DNA of 64,000 nt from Ficedula albicollis (Eukaryota > Chordata > Aves > Passeriformes > Muscicapidae), in assembly GCF_000247815.1 (NCBI RefSeq), contig NC_021700.1:19928885-19992884 (forward strand). The letters run 5' to 3'. The notes under the pieces were generated by a model. That model searched no databases. It worked only from the letters and a program-made list of their open reading frames with translations, and was not told the DNA's origin. The position numbers and the translations under genes were made by a program. Of the stretch, positions 24,449-36,985 are shown in pieces. Within the stretch, counting starts at the first letter, position 1. Every line of letters starts with the position of its first letter.

Positions 24449-27400
24449 ACCTGGTTCTGGTCCACCTAGAGTCAGACAGAATGTATATACATTCACCTTG
24501 CCACAATATACTTATTTTCTATACTCTCAAGGCATTATTGCAAGAAAGAAATTTCTGTGATTTTACTGCTAAATTACAGATACTAGACTGGAGAAATTTG
24601 AGGCTGTACTTCTTTGGCCACGTAAATAGCTTTTAGGCTGCCATTTCAAAGTTTTACTTGCAAGTAATGGAAAGTTCTAATGCATACTTGTCATTTCATA
24701 GTCAATGCAATGGTGTTCCCTCGCAATTTAGGGTTTGTTTTGGATTACCCATCCAAGAACAAGCTTAAGAACTTTTTATGGCCACAGATTCCCTTGGGGT
24801 ATTATAGTCATTGAGCTTCTATTTTCTCTGTGCAGTGTGTGAAGTGATTTGCGTAAAGTTTGTACAAGTTGGAACATTTTTAAATGTTGTTATGAAATAG
24901 GTTCATATTAGCAATTATTTATGAATTATGAAGCCAACAATTGAAGCATATATATGAGATTAATAAACAAAATGGATAAAAGCCATGAGCTTTTCTGATG
25001 TGATGAAGAACAGCAATCATTTAGGTGAGACACCTGCTGGATGGATGAAAAAACTCCCATTAGGTTTAATTTGGAACTGACACAACTTATTTACAATATA
25101 GCTTGTTTTCCTATGATTTTGTGATTTAACTTATTTTGCTTCTATACCATTATAAGATAACTACCCTCCCCCCTTAAATGATTTCTCTCCACATTTATGC
25201 AATGCCTTTGATACAAACCTTCACAACTGAAAGGAAAATGGTATCCATTAAATTAATATTTAAATGGCTTTCAAAGTTTTATTAGAAATTTTAAAGTTTT
25301 TGTTGTATTTATCCCAGAAGTTTTTATATGTTCTTCAGGTGAAGCATGGTACATCCTAGACTGGCCCTCAGTAACAGTATTGACCTACCTCTCAAAATAA
25401 TTTTCCCTCTGTCTGGCATGGGATGAAAACTCTTGTTCTACATATTTGTCTATATTCATGAAAAGCAGGAAAGACAGACTTCCAAGTATTCTAATTTCTT
25501 TCTTGCGGTTCCTTGTACAATCAATATGATTTCTTTTACCAGTCAGGACATGAAATAACTGTCATTGTCAGAAGCTGCTTTTATTTTAATGTCCAAAATG
25601 TAGCATAGTAGTTACACACTCTCTGTCTTTTGCCATCCAATGAGAGCATCTCTGTGTGTAGTTTTATTGCTGTTTTATTGCATTTAGGATGCAGTGCACA
25701 ATTGCTGCTGCATTTCTGCTTAGTTCCTCACAGGAGGTGACCACATGCTTGTGGTGCAGGACAAAGTGCTACGTGCCATGGGGCTGCAGAGGTGTGGTGA
25801 TATCACCCATCATCCTAAACCCTGACATTGCCACCCAAGAACCTGCTTCCCCTAGCCATGGGTACGCCAAAAACCCTCCAGTGAACTCTTTTACTGCACA
25901 GCTGCTCTGTCCAAGCCACACAGGAATCAGTGGTGGATTGCCTGGCCAGTGGTGCTGCAGAGGAAAGATGTGCCCTCACGTGACAGCCTGCATGGCTGGC
26001 TGATGCTCAATGGAGCCTGCACACACTGGCAGAGAAAAGCTGGAAGTATAAGGACAGACAGAGAGGATTTTTCAATCTGAACAGTGAATGAGGATGGGAA
26101 GAAAATACGGAGAGGGAAGAGATATAATTTCTGCTTCAGCCTCAGGTAGCCAATCTGCTGGAAAGAGGCTTTTCCTGAGTCACTGCAACACAGGACTAGG
26201 CTGTCTGGGTGGAACACGCTGGTTTCCACATTTTCAACTGATGCATTGACAGTGGTGGTACTTACAGGTACCACCGCACAAGAAAGCTTGCAACCTGATG
26301 CTGAGTAGTGAAAGCATGTAGTGAAATTGACAATTTCATGCAGCGAAAGCAGCTGAAAGTTCAATGAAAATGGGAGCCTAAATCCTGAGTTTTGGTGAGA
26401 TATGTTACAGTGTGAATGGACTGCTGGCACAAAGAGAAGAAATGCTCCAAAACTCCGTGGTCAGCTTTCTGAGAGGATGTGAGTCAGACTCAGGCTATGA
26501 CCCAGCACGCAAATGCAAAGGTGTTAACTCCTCAATTAAATGGTGGATGGGATGGCTCCTTTGGGAACAGATGGAAGTTATGGAGTGCAGGATGGGTGGA
26601 GGGGAAAAACAAAAAATACAAGAAAGAGAAAGAGTAGAGAGGAGATAGAGAGAGCTTCAGAGCAGAAAAAAAAAAGAAAAGGACCCTGTTCCTTAAATAT
26701 AGGCTTTCACTCCATTCTGTGCTTAGCTGATGGCAAAGTCCTTCTGCGGCTTTATCTGTGCTTGAGACAGGCAACTGTTCTCTTTAAGTCCTTAGAGTGG
26801 CTGATAGCAGTATAGACCACTAATTTTTTCCAGAAACAGTATAATTTTACATGGAAAGTGCTAGGTAAAAGCCTGTGGAGACCAGGCAGGGATTTGGTTA
26901 GTGCTGCAGCTTGGCAATCAACCCCAATATCAGCCACAGTTGGCTACTTGGACATATGCACACATTATGGAAAAAAGGGGGGTTTACCATCAGATTCCTC
27001 TTTGGGTCAAATACTCTGATTTGAAATGACCTTTAGCAGCAAATGCAGAGTCAGCTCAAGACAACACTGACTAAACAGGATATTTTTCTTTTATCTTCCA
27101 GCCTCTCCAGGCTAACACAGAGGAACAGGAAAAAAATTGAGGGAGTGCATTCCCAGGGGATGTTCTCTGATCCTTCCTTTTCCTCTTCTACATAAGCTCT
27201 AAGTGATGTGTTTTGGTATTTTCATCTACAAATTCCTAAGACTGATTCCATGGTAAATTTGTATAATCAAAGGACATATTCCCTTTTTCATTGCTCAAAG
27301 TTAGGTAATAAAACACTCAAACAAATCTGGGAACTGTTTCACTGTGGCAAAACAGAGACAATGAGGTAAACTACTTTTACAGCATCTTAAACTGTTAAAT

Positions 27401-27639
27401 TATTGACAAGAATGGAAATTGGAAAGTAACACCTTTTTAAAAATTCCTTTGATGTGTTAAAATGATAGGAACTATAATTTTCAGAGCTGTGTACAGTCGT
27501 ATGTACAGAAAAGTAATAGTTCTCTCCATAAATTTTTAAATCCTTCTCCAGCCTTAGTCAAGATACTATTTTTCAGGATGTATCATTTGTCTGTTGTTCA
27601 AAAGGAAAATGTGGGAAAAGTAGAGAAGTAGAGACACTA

Positions 27640-27722
27640 GGGGCCAAATCACATTTCCATTAAATTAATGGAAGATTTTTTCCATTATCTTCAGTGGAAG
27701 AAAAGCAGTTAAAACCAAGACC
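27640..27722. repeat. Old amniote interspersed repeat (CCATTGA/TCAATGG palindrome type)
   Basis: The segment follows the layout 'ggggccaaatc..ccatt..aatgg.ag..tt..ccatt..cttcagtgg', the imperfect palindrome seen repeatedly in bird and reptile genomes. The core at 27655-27673 is a perfect inverted repeat, TTCCATTAA-a-TTAATGGAA. Recognition is from memory of the pattern, and I do not name the family. Confidence 0.5.
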
Positions 27723-28095
27723 TAGTAAATTTACCTTCTGTAACTGTTGAGAAATTCAAGCATGACACATGGTTTGTGAATCGGATGCTGCTTGCTCAGA
27801 TGTCCATATTCAAGTGACAAACATTTTTTCGGTTCAAGTATTTCAAAACAGTAGACAGTAACCTTCTGATAATTTACTCTTCTATCTATAATGGTTTCCC
27901 TCAATTAAAAGAAAACTGACATAACAAGGTTTTTGGGCAAAACCTAAATTTCATGAATTCTGTATCTTTGGAGTGATATGACTAGGAAAAGTATGTTTTC
28001 CGAGTAAGATTCTGTGTAAAATAGTTTATTTATTTGCACTGTAATCACCTTAAAATGTAATAGTGAGCCTAGTGCTAGGACCTAGTTCTCAACAG

Positions 28096-28140
28096 AAAAA
28101 AAAAAACACACAAAAAAAAAGAAAAAAAAAACCCCAACAA
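28096..28140 (+). repeat. A-rich low-complexity tract
   Basis: Three A runs separated by 'cacac' and 'g', ending in 'cccc'. It may be an old poly(A) tail or a simple repeat. No retro-copied gene is recognisable upstream. Confidence 0.85.
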
Positions 28141-28479
28141 AAACATTAAAACCATTCTTACACCCGAAGTTCAGCTGGATGTGATCATGTGAGGACTCCT
28201 TAAGCCCATAGCTGCTACAGAGGCACAGCTGTGGTGAGGACTGCCCAGCACAGCCCTCTCCTGTCTCAGCCCAGGCTTGCCAGCTGAGTTGTGGGTCTCA
28301 GCAACACCATCCGAATATCTCATGCAGCTGTTTAGATGATAGCACGTTGGAGAGAAGCTACTGAGTAAACCAGCTTTGGTGTTATTAGGATCTGTCAACA
28401 AAATAAAGTTGACTCAGCTCCATCTAAAAACCACCAGTGCCACAGCAGACATTGCAGCAGCTAGTAAAGCAAGGTCAAC

Positions 28480-29666
28480 CAGACAGGATAAATTGATGTC
28501 ATATACCTGGACTTCCATAAGGACTTCAACATCATCCCACAAGACCACCTTATCTCAGAATTGGAGAGACATATAAAAACTGCTCCTCATGGAGTCGTAA
28601 ACCCCAAACTGGAGATTTGGAGTTGGATTTTAAGGGTAGACTATTGAAAAGGTGAGATGGATGCAGCCAGAGCTGCAGTCAGTGGCTCTGTGCCAGAGGG
28701 AGGCCAGTGATGAGTGGTGACCCTCAGGGCTGTCTTGGGACTGATGCTCTTCAGCATCTTCAGCAGTGACAGAGGCAGTGGGACCGAGTGACCCTCAGAA
28801 CATCTGCAGGTGACAGGAAGCTGAGCAGTGCAGGAGACACTACAGAAAGATGGGATGCCATCCAGGGGCAAGAACTGAGACCGTGAGAAATTCATAAAGT
28901 TCAAAGCCAATGGCAAGGTTCTGCACCTGGGTTGAGACAACACCACACACGAGTACAGCCGGGATAAGAACACATTGAGAGCAGCCCCGCCCAGAAGGAC
29001 ACAGTGGTTGCAGAGGGTGAGAGGCTGGACATGAGCCAGCCATGGGCACTGCCAGCCCAGAGAGCCAAACGTGTGCTGGGTGCATCCAGAGCAGAGTGGG
29101 CAGCAGGGCTAGGGAGGGGATTCTGCCCCTTGCTCTGCTCTGCTGAGACCCCACCTGCAGTGCTGCACCAGCTCTGGGGTCCCAGCACAGGAAGGATGTG
29201 GACTTGCTGGAGCAGGTCCAGAGGATGCCACAAAAATTATCAGAAAGCTTCACACCTCTCCTGTGAAGTCACTCTGAAAAGGCTGGGGTTGTTATACATG
29301 AAGGGAAGGCTCCATGGAGACCTCTGCAGCCTGTCAGTATTTGAAGGGGCCCCATAAAAAATGGGCAGAGTGACTTTTTGAGTGGGCAGATAGTGATAGG
29401 ACATGGAGTAAGGCTTTACACTAAAGAAGAGATTTAGGCCAGATGTTAGGAAGGATTTTTTACTGTGGAGATGGTGACACATTGGAACAGGGTGACCAGA
29501 GGCACGGACACACCAAGTATTAAAGGCCATGTTGGATGGATCTTTGAGAAACCTCATCTAGTGGAAGGTACCCCTGCTCATAATAAGGGAGATGGAATTA
29601 GATGATCTTTAAGATCCCTTCCAACCCAAACCACTCTGGAATTCACTGAATCTCTCAATGATTAGA
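28480..29666 (+). mobile_element. CR1 LINE, RT to 3' end
   Basis: Plus-strand CR1 copy, 5'-truncated within the reverse transcriptase and ending at a normal CR1 3' terminus ('agatcccttccaacccaaa..tctggaattcactgaatctc'). The left part encodes 'VIYLDFHKDFN', the RT motif normally YLDFSKAFD, and then 'LGLMLFSIF', matching the LGPxLFxIFIND segment in another frame. The rest follows the RT C-terminal region and 3' UTR in order. Many frameshifts and stops make it inactive. Confidence 0.92.
28490..29280 (+). pseudogene. CR1 ORF2 reverse-transcriptase remnant
   Basis: These are decayed RT coding sequences within the CR1 copy. The YLDF..F motif near 28500-28535 and the LG..LF.IF motif near 28730-28760 mark RT fingers and palm. 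Segments around 28900-29250 correspond to the CR1 C-terminal region ('LHLG', 'MSQP', 'LHQLWGPS'-like residues in shifted frames). Multiple stops occur in every frame. Confidence 0.8.
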
Positions 29667-30975
29667 AATAATCAGGAGAAGTCAAAATAATTTATTTTAA
29701 TTACACTGTAACAGTCAAATAAGAAGTGATCAAATTTTGCCACACAGTTTCCGAATGCAGAAAAAAGTGGTATTCCACATTTGGAAAATACTTCTGTAAA
29801 CTGGAGTGATTATCTTTCCTCCCAGTTAGCATTTCTTGTGTAATAAGCAGACTCAAAGGATATTTGAAAATGTACACAGCCCAGACAGCCTGGGATAGGT
29901 AAGGTCATAAAATACATGCAAGCAACAGAGTAGCAGAAAAATACTGATTGGCACCGATGGCATTCACGCAGTTGTCTGGTTTCAGACAACAGAGTAGCAG
30001 AAAAATACTGATTGGCACTGATGGTATTCACGCAGTTGTCTGGTTTCAGCGAGAGGTGCAAAATTTAAATTTGTGAACCACGAGCACCTTTGGTTATCGA
30101 GTAAGCGGCCTACACAAGAGGAATATTTAGAGCTGTGTCCCACATACAGCTTTCTAGCAGCCATCCCTTGCAGAGAGGGAATCTTCCTCCCATTGTTGAA
30201 GAAACAGCAGTCTGCAAAAGTTTGGAAAAACATGTTTGAATGTGTACCATAATTTCATTTTGATTTGTTATTCTGAAATGTATTTGGAATGGCTAATATT
30301 ATTCTTCTACATGTCAGGCAACAAGACCAATATTTCCAGCAGAAATCTTTGGCAAGTATAGAGGGAGAGCTGAATATCCTGTAAAGCCCATGAATATTCT
30401 ATGGATAGCCAAGAAATCATCCTCCAAATGAGGGTGCTTGTCAGATCAGAACATTCAGAGTTGATTAAATCATTCTTGTTTTATTGACATTGTCTCAGCA
30501 TCACACAAATCAAAGCAGAAACTTGTTTAATAGGACATGTGAACAAGATTTGACTTTCTTCTTATTTTTGTTTAGCTGATAAAATTGGATGTTGGCAAGT
30601 AAGTTGTGATTAAGCAGACCTGACTGTACTTGACAAACATAATGGTATTTTAGGATTTTTAACACGGTTCTCAGGCTTTCTAGAGTATTTTTGATGACCA
30701 CTTCTCTGTGATGAAGTTCTGCTGAAGGTGATGGCAACATCCTCCCAGGGCAGATGTTTTTCCCTACTCAGCTGGACCAAACACAATCAGATCAGTGACA
30801 GACATCAGTGTATACATCTATGTTAGCTTCAGAATCACAGCAAGCAAAAACATCAATAAGCTTCGTTTGGGATTAGAATATATTTGATAAGACCTTCTTA
30901 ATGACAGGCAGGAACTCCACGAAGCAGCATTGTCTTGTCACTACCCCGATTTTCCCTGCTTCATTTGTGTGGGCA
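29667..30975. other. No gene recognised
   Basis: Unique-looking DNA between the CR1 copy and the CpG-rich segment, containing only the tandem duplication at 29923-30049. If the CpG island below is a leftward promoter, any first intron or transcript body would lie here. I see no convincing exon. Confidence 0.5.
29923..30049 (+). repeat. Tandem duplication, 2 x about 64 bp, with a junction hairpin
   Basis: Copy 1 is 29923-29986 and copy 2 is 29987-30049, with two substitutions (accgatggc versus actgatggt). At the junction the duplication creates a perfect 8-bp inverted repeat with a 4-nt loop, GTTGTCTG-gttt-CAGACAAC (29971-29990). This hairpin is absent at the outer end of copy 2. Confidence 0.92.
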
Positions 30976-31305
30976 TTGCCGGGGCCAGGCCCCGCCACCA
31001 AGCCGGGCCCGACGCCGAGCCCGGAGCCGCAGCCAGCGACCCCCGCACCGCCCGACGCCGGAAGCCGAAAGAGCGAGCAGTTCCCAGTCCGATGTGATTT
31101 GTGAACGCGAAATAACCTTCCATTGGTTTCCCGAGCTGTCCATCACCAAGCCAGCTCTCCGATTGGAGAGCAGCTGACAGGGGAGGCTCCCAGAGGCGGG
31201 AGAGTCCCTCCCACTCCCCAGCCTCGTGGAGCCTCCCTCAGGCGAAATCCACCCCTGTCCCCCCTCCCGTTGTTGAAACCGGCGCACGCCTCTCTGGTAA
31301 TGTCG
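30976..31305 (-). promoter_or_regulatory. CpG-island-like segment; candidate leftward promoter
   Basis: About 330 bp hold some 29 CpG dinucleotides by hand count, against near-absence in most of the window. On the minus strand there are two CCAAT boxes in the same orientation (CTCCAATCGG near 31160 and AACCAATGG near 31123), a GC-box-like word (CCCGCCTC near 31197), and the ETS-type core TTCCGG near 31060, in a conventional upstream-to-start order. This favours transcription toward lower coordinates. No protein-coding first exon is evident: short open frames on both strands are Pro/Arg-rich as expected of GC-rich DNA. It could be the promoter of an unannotated non-coding RNA or of a gene whose other exons lie outside the window. 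It could also be a GC-rich LTR or an orphan CpG island. Confidence 0.5.
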
Positions 31306-34300
31306 GGCACAAGTACACAAATTTGTACAAATTTGGCACAAATCTCATAAAGTAAGTCAGGAAGTTACTGAGCAAAGAACGGATGAAATTCAAAGAAAAT
31401 CCAGTGATGTAACAATCTGGAAATAAAGCCCCTGAAGTTTGCACAAGTGTCATACCCTCTGTTTGAGTTATGAGTCATGGTTTCTTGTCCACAGTACCAA
31501 GTTATTTAAGAAGCCTACTTCACCAGATTCTTGTATCTGGAGTTTTTCTAGGAACTTTAATGGGCTATGTGTGGGAGACAGACCTTCTTATCTTCAGACT
31601 ACAGGTGAAATTCAACCCAGGCCAGCTAGCTGACAGCATTTGAAAAAACACCGAGAGTGTAACGTAGCAAAAGATGCAGAAAATTCAACAGCATTGCTAG
31701 CAGTGATGGAATGATGGAACAGTGGTGCTAAAGATGGAATATGAACACTTTTTCAGAGAGAAGTAGTATCTCTTCTTAGGCAACATAACAGAGAGAGTAG
31801 ACAAGCTTCAGGACTTACTTTTCCTCCACCTGGTCCAACCAAGCAGTAAGAAATTTCAAAACAAGTCAGACTCCACCAGGCAGTGATTCAGTCATCCTCA
31901 TTTCCCATCCACTCTTAGACCTCCTCCGCTCTGCAAATGCAAAAGATTTGTTTAACTCTCTGTACCTGGGAACTGCCAATTTCTCTGTCCTGGCTATCAG
32001 CCAGCTTCTTCTGTCCTCTCAGGACCTTTGCCTATTTTATTCATTCTTCCACCTCTGCTCCTTCCCAGCAGACTCATATGCAAGTGAGAGAAAGAAGGAT
32101 GAGCAAAGACAGCACAGGCCATCTTTTTGCTTATTGCCATAAAGCATTTTGAGAGTTTATTTCAGAGGTCTTTTCTCTGGATCCAGCTGGGTTAAGAAAT
32201 GGTAGATGAGTTGGGAATTTACTGAAATACTTGCTAAAATACTGCAATACATGATGTTTTTTCTTACTTGGTACTTCACATGTCTTATCTACTGTTCATG
32301 GTAGCTGAAGTTGATGTGTCCACTGTCTTCCTCAAGAACTGGAGTTTGACTCTTCTTTTTTCACACTGCTGTCATACATGGAATAAGTAATTACAAGCTA
32401 TGCAACATGAGCCTCTCACTAAGCACGTCAAAGTCTTCATGGATATATCTTGAACTCTGGATTTTTACAAGGTTACACTGAGACAATTTAGCTGGTGCAA
32501 AGCACTGGCTCTTGCGTCATGCACTCCCATTCAGGCTAGATATAAAATGAAATTAGGATATGTTGTCACAAACCTGCATAGAGGAGTATTACATAGTGAC
32601 TGCCAGCTGTTTATTACTCTCCACAGTGTAAGGACTATCTCCCTAAGCTGGAGCAGGTGCTGAACTGAAACCAGCACCTCCATACACCTCCATACTCAAC
32701 GATCTGAACCACCATGTTTTAAAGATATAATAACTGATGCTGTCATAAGGCTATAAGTGGACAAGACTTGATGCATTCATTGACAGAAAATGAACTATTA
32801 CTGTTTAAGAGCTCTCACATATGCCAAGCCCAAATAATGGCTTTAAAAATACTCTCACTGCGTTGTGAGGGACAGCTTTGTGAAGTAAATAGTCCTTTAG
32901 TATAGTTTTCTCAGAGGCTGTATATAGGATGGCATTATTTGGCAATGTCTTTCACACAAATTGCATCATCTTTAATTTGTTACAGTTTCTTTGCCTTGAG
33001 GGCACTGAGAGATCCCTGTGTTGTGCTTTATTGGCCACTCATGAGGGTTTATGTCCTGCCCTGACTCGTAAGGGGCTGCCAGTCACCTGGCTGGCTCAGC
33101 TGGCACCTCTGCAAAGCTTGGTCCTTTGCTTCTCTGTGCTAGGGAGCTATATGTCCCATTGGAGAAGAGCAGCCCCATCCCTTCCCTCTCATTCTGTCAG
33201 TGAAACTGCAAGAGAATGGCTCAGGGAACTTCCAAAAGGAACTCTCAGAAGGCAAATCAACAAAACAGAAGGAAGGGACCACATCTGAAGTTCAGCTGCC
33301 CATCACACAGGCTGTCTGGTGAGAGCTGAAAGGCAGCTAGCTGTTTTCTCAAGGGAAAGGATACCAGAGCATCCTCTTTGTTCTTGTTCCTTGCTACACT
33401 TGGAGTTTTGAGGTATATCTGTAGAGCTTTTGTCCCCTGAAGCTGGGCGTAGACCAACAGTGTGCTCTATTATAGACTTCCCTTTGTCATGGTATAGCAG
33501 GACATGGAGCATGTGGAGTGTCCTGGATGCATTTTGATGAGGTGGCTCTCACCATCTCTCCATATTCTAAGTGTTGCTGGAACAGCTGAAGTGTCAAATG
33601 TTGCCTGAGAATAAACTATTTGTTCTTTCTTGACAGGAACCAAATATAGGTCTGGCAGGCTAGATATACTGAGATGGTTCTCATGGAAACCAGGTGAAAA
33701 AATAGCATAGAAAGTAGCTGAAGTGGACACTGGAGAAAACTGAATAATGGTGACAGGTAGATGCTAATTGCCAATCAAAATTTAATTGAGATAAACAGCT
33801 GCTTTTCCACTACTGCTAGTAAGAATGAGTCACATGATAAGTGTGAAGATCAATGAGTGTGCACAACAGTTTTGTCACCAGAGATGAAGTGAGGCAGTTT
33901 TAGTGTTTTTGGTGCAGACAGAAAAACCAAAGGAGAGAGAATAGTGAGGCAAGCTAGGAAGACCAGAAGAGGAAAGGCACAATGGAGAGGCCTTGGTTCA
34001 GAGAGTCTGCTGAAGAGAATATGGGGGACCGAAGATAAAAAGACAGAGTAACTGGAAAAATCAGGACACAAATAATACACCCCACAGACATAAAGGGAGC
34101 TGGGTGACTCAGGGAGGTTTGACGTAGTGGCAACCAAAGTATTTAGGCCACAAAAGACATTGAAGCCTCAGACAATATCTCAAACCCACCTAGCACAGTG
34201 TTCCCATTAAACATTAGTTAGATTAAGACTCTCCTAACCTACTCTCTTCAAGATTTAGATGTCTTCATCACCTAATATAAGTAAGGGGTGCATGGCAAAT

Positions 34301-36834
34301 AGGCACCACTTAGTGAAAAATGTGTGAGTTAGCGCCACATCCTCTTGCAATGACAAGTGATGGAAGATGATGCAAGTAAAGCATGCCAGGCTGGAAAAAT
34401 GAGGTCCAAGGTGGTAGAGCTGAAAGGAGAGAGGCCTACTGCAGGACAGGTACTTCTTGAGCAAGCCCAACTGCATGTATGCACATCAGACCACTGGACG
34501 TGGTTCTAGGTATGTAGAGGTGGACTGGCAGTGCATTTGACAAGGTGGGAATGGAAGGTGGGTCTTGAAGACCAGTCAAAGCTGAACATTCTCTACCCAT
34601 GCTTCAAGGGAGAAGCTTGCCAGCACTCCTGAGGAGGGGTGGGGCTGTGGTCTCCACTGTTTTGAAACTTGTATTCAAGCTGGGTTCCTTTTTCTGCTAC
34701 GAGGTGGCTTCCCATCCTTTTCAATCTTCAATGTTTTTTTCTGATTTGCCCAAGAGTAGCTCTTATCAGAGACAGACCACTCAGGCTCTCTTCTTACAAG
34801 ACAATAAGTCAGTTGCTGAGATTAAACCACAGAGGACTGGACATGTCTTTGTTGTATAGCTCTATTCCCTAGCAAAAATAATTTATTTCAGCAAGGCCTT
34901 TTTGTGAAGGTCTAATAACTCTAAGCTAGAGTTTTTCTGCAATACCAATGTCATTTCCAAGAAATCACCTCCCTAACCAGCCAGTGTCTGCATCAGCTGA
35001 GGCTTGTGCAATTTTCTGCTTGCGATGATTCTGGTTTCCCTCAAAGAGAGGAAAATGGGGGGGGACAGCTGTATCCACAACTCACTGGATGTCTGCAGCA
35101 GGGGCAGCAGTCTGTGGGTCTGCCCAGGTTCTCAGGCAGAGGAAAAGAAGTTTGGTCTATGGGACTCTGCACTAGCACACCACACAGATGAGAGGAGCAG
35201 ATACCTTGCAACCCTCTTCACAGTCATTTATACCCGAACAGACCTGACCACAAACCATCCCCAAGATATAAAATATCTCTCAGGCAAAAGTGAAGAGCAT
35301 TTCTTGGCCAAGGTAATTAGATTTCAGCAATCTCAGACCACAGAACAGTACTGTCTACTCTGCAGAATATTAACTCCAGTCACTGAAATCAACAAACAAC
35401 ACTGCTGAAAGTCTTGCTTGAAATAATATATATTAATATAGGAACATAATAAATAATAAATACTCTTAATACTGCTGTAAATAATATATCATGCTAGATT
35501 TGTTAAATAAATAATGCATAAATATAAAATCATCTTTTGAAATACTGTAAAATTAGCAATTGTGAGCTTAACCTATTAACATGCTCCAGGAGTAGAACCC
35601 TACAGGTTATTCAGAATCTGAATCATTGTGGCCTTGTGAAAGTGTAGCCAAGAGTAACACCAGGAGCACCACATGAGAATGCAAAGGAGTAGAGAGTTGC
35701 CTGGTGTGTCACAAAACAAACAGTAATGTATTTCTCAGTTTTACGCTCAGAGCTAAAGGTCAGTTCATCTACTGGGTGTGCTATGTGTTTTTTGTTTAAA
35801 AAAGTTGATTTATTGCTGATTCAAGTTCTTGACTAGTTGTTTTCTAACAACTAAGAAGAAATAGAGGAACACACGCAGCCAGAAGATTTAAGAGACTAGA
35901 AAGATCATTCCTATGATAGAGCTGCACAGAATTATTCAGGGCTACATCAGAAAGAAATGCTTTGGCTCCATTCCCAAAGTCCTCATAATACCTTTTATCT
36001 CAAGGCACCTTACAAATTTGGGCCAATTTATATGTAGGCAGTCCCTTTAGGGTCAGCCTGTTTTATTTGGTCTGGTTTCCAGAGGAAGAAACTGGTATGC
36101 AGATTTCTGGGGCAGATTGATAAAGATTCCCACTCTTCTTTAGAGTGTGCTAGTATGGAATAATTAGTGAAGACTTTTTATCTATAGCAAGACTTTCTGA
36201 AGATAGTCATCAAAATGTTTTGTACTTTTCAGCAAGTTGTGCCCCACATTTTTCAGGGCTAACTGACAGTGGGGGCACTAATGAGAATAGTGCCTGAATG
36301 ATTAACTCAAAACCACACCAAGACATCGCTAGGAGTAAACTATTTATGTAGCTTAAAACAATCATAGGTAGTTTTCAAAACTGACCTATGATTCTTCAAA
36401 TGCATTTCAACTAAAACTGCAGGTGTGTATCTGCAAAATACTGCAAAATTACCTGGCAGTATTTTTGCAAACATGTAAGACAAGGAAATAGCTAAATCCT
36501 TTCCCTCAGGCAGAGCTGTTAATTGTGGAAAGGACCTGTGTGAAACACAGAAATGAATCATCTGAAAACACCATTTGCCACCAAAAGCCAGGCCTAAAAC
36601 ACCTGCTGCTCCCTTAAATGAGCAGTGAGTTCTGTGACTTCCAGCTGTCCTAAGCAGCAAAGGGAATGGAAATCTCCAATATTATTTTGGGGTGTTTAGT
36701 TCACAGCCATGGAAATAAACAATGCTCTTTACAAAACCATGTAGGCTGCAATAAGGTACTTTCAATGTTGTGATTCACTGAATCTCAATTCCCATAAAAC
36801 CAGAAACAGGGAGCACTAGACAGAGGTCAGTTTA
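31306..36834. other. 5.5 kb with no recognised gene
   Basis: Mixed unique sequence without CR1 or LTR hallmarks. A very AT-rich block lies at about 35415-35530. A segment near 35985-36110 faintly resembles a MIR/L2-type 3' core, but too weakly to call. Open frames up to 134 codons (35004-35408 +) have no recognisable domain. Confidence 0.5.
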
Positions 36835-36985
36835 AAGCAAGTGAAGGAAAACATTTCTCTGCAAAGTGGGCGTAGGAATTTGTTGCCACAAGAGATGGCA
36901 GAAGTGGACAGTGCCTGTGGGCCCCATGTGGGGTTGGAGAAATTAGAGGATGGAAGATCCTAAAAGTGCTGCTAGAAAAGCTGTG
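36835..36985 (+). mobile_element. Probable old CR1/L3-like LINE fragment
   Basis: The sequence 'tctctgcaaagtgggcgtaggaatttgttgccacaagagatggcagaag' follows the C-terminal end of ORF2 in old CR1/L3-type LINEs (residues of the type F-W-N-LP-E-V). It is followed by a segment ending 'gaggatggaagatcc', as in their 3' ends. The copy is short and diverged. Confidence 0.45.

Larger units (their letters stand above)
23427..28479. other. No gene recognised
   Basis: Apart from the small repeats listed separately, I see no transposon or gene. The longest open frame is 167 codons on the minus strand (25927-26430). It is serine/leucine/phenylalanine-rich without a recognisable domain or signal, so I treat it as chance. 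A short perfect hairpin (GGTGGTAC at 26254-26261 against GTACCACC at 26268-26275, 6-nt loop) lies in this block. Confidence 0.5.

Noticed and set aside
25927..26430. 167-codon open frame on the minus strand
   Set aside because: No domain, signal peptide or membrane pattern I can recognise, and no splice or promoter context. The length is plausible by chance in a 64-kb window.
28840..29253. Minus-strand open frames of 110-137 codons
   Set aside because: They are antisense shadows of the plus-strand CR1 copy.
35985..36110. MIR/L2-like SINE or LINE core
   Set aside because: Only a few words ('aaggcaccttacaaat', 'gaggaagaaactgg') resemble the family. The similarity is too weak to support a call by eye.
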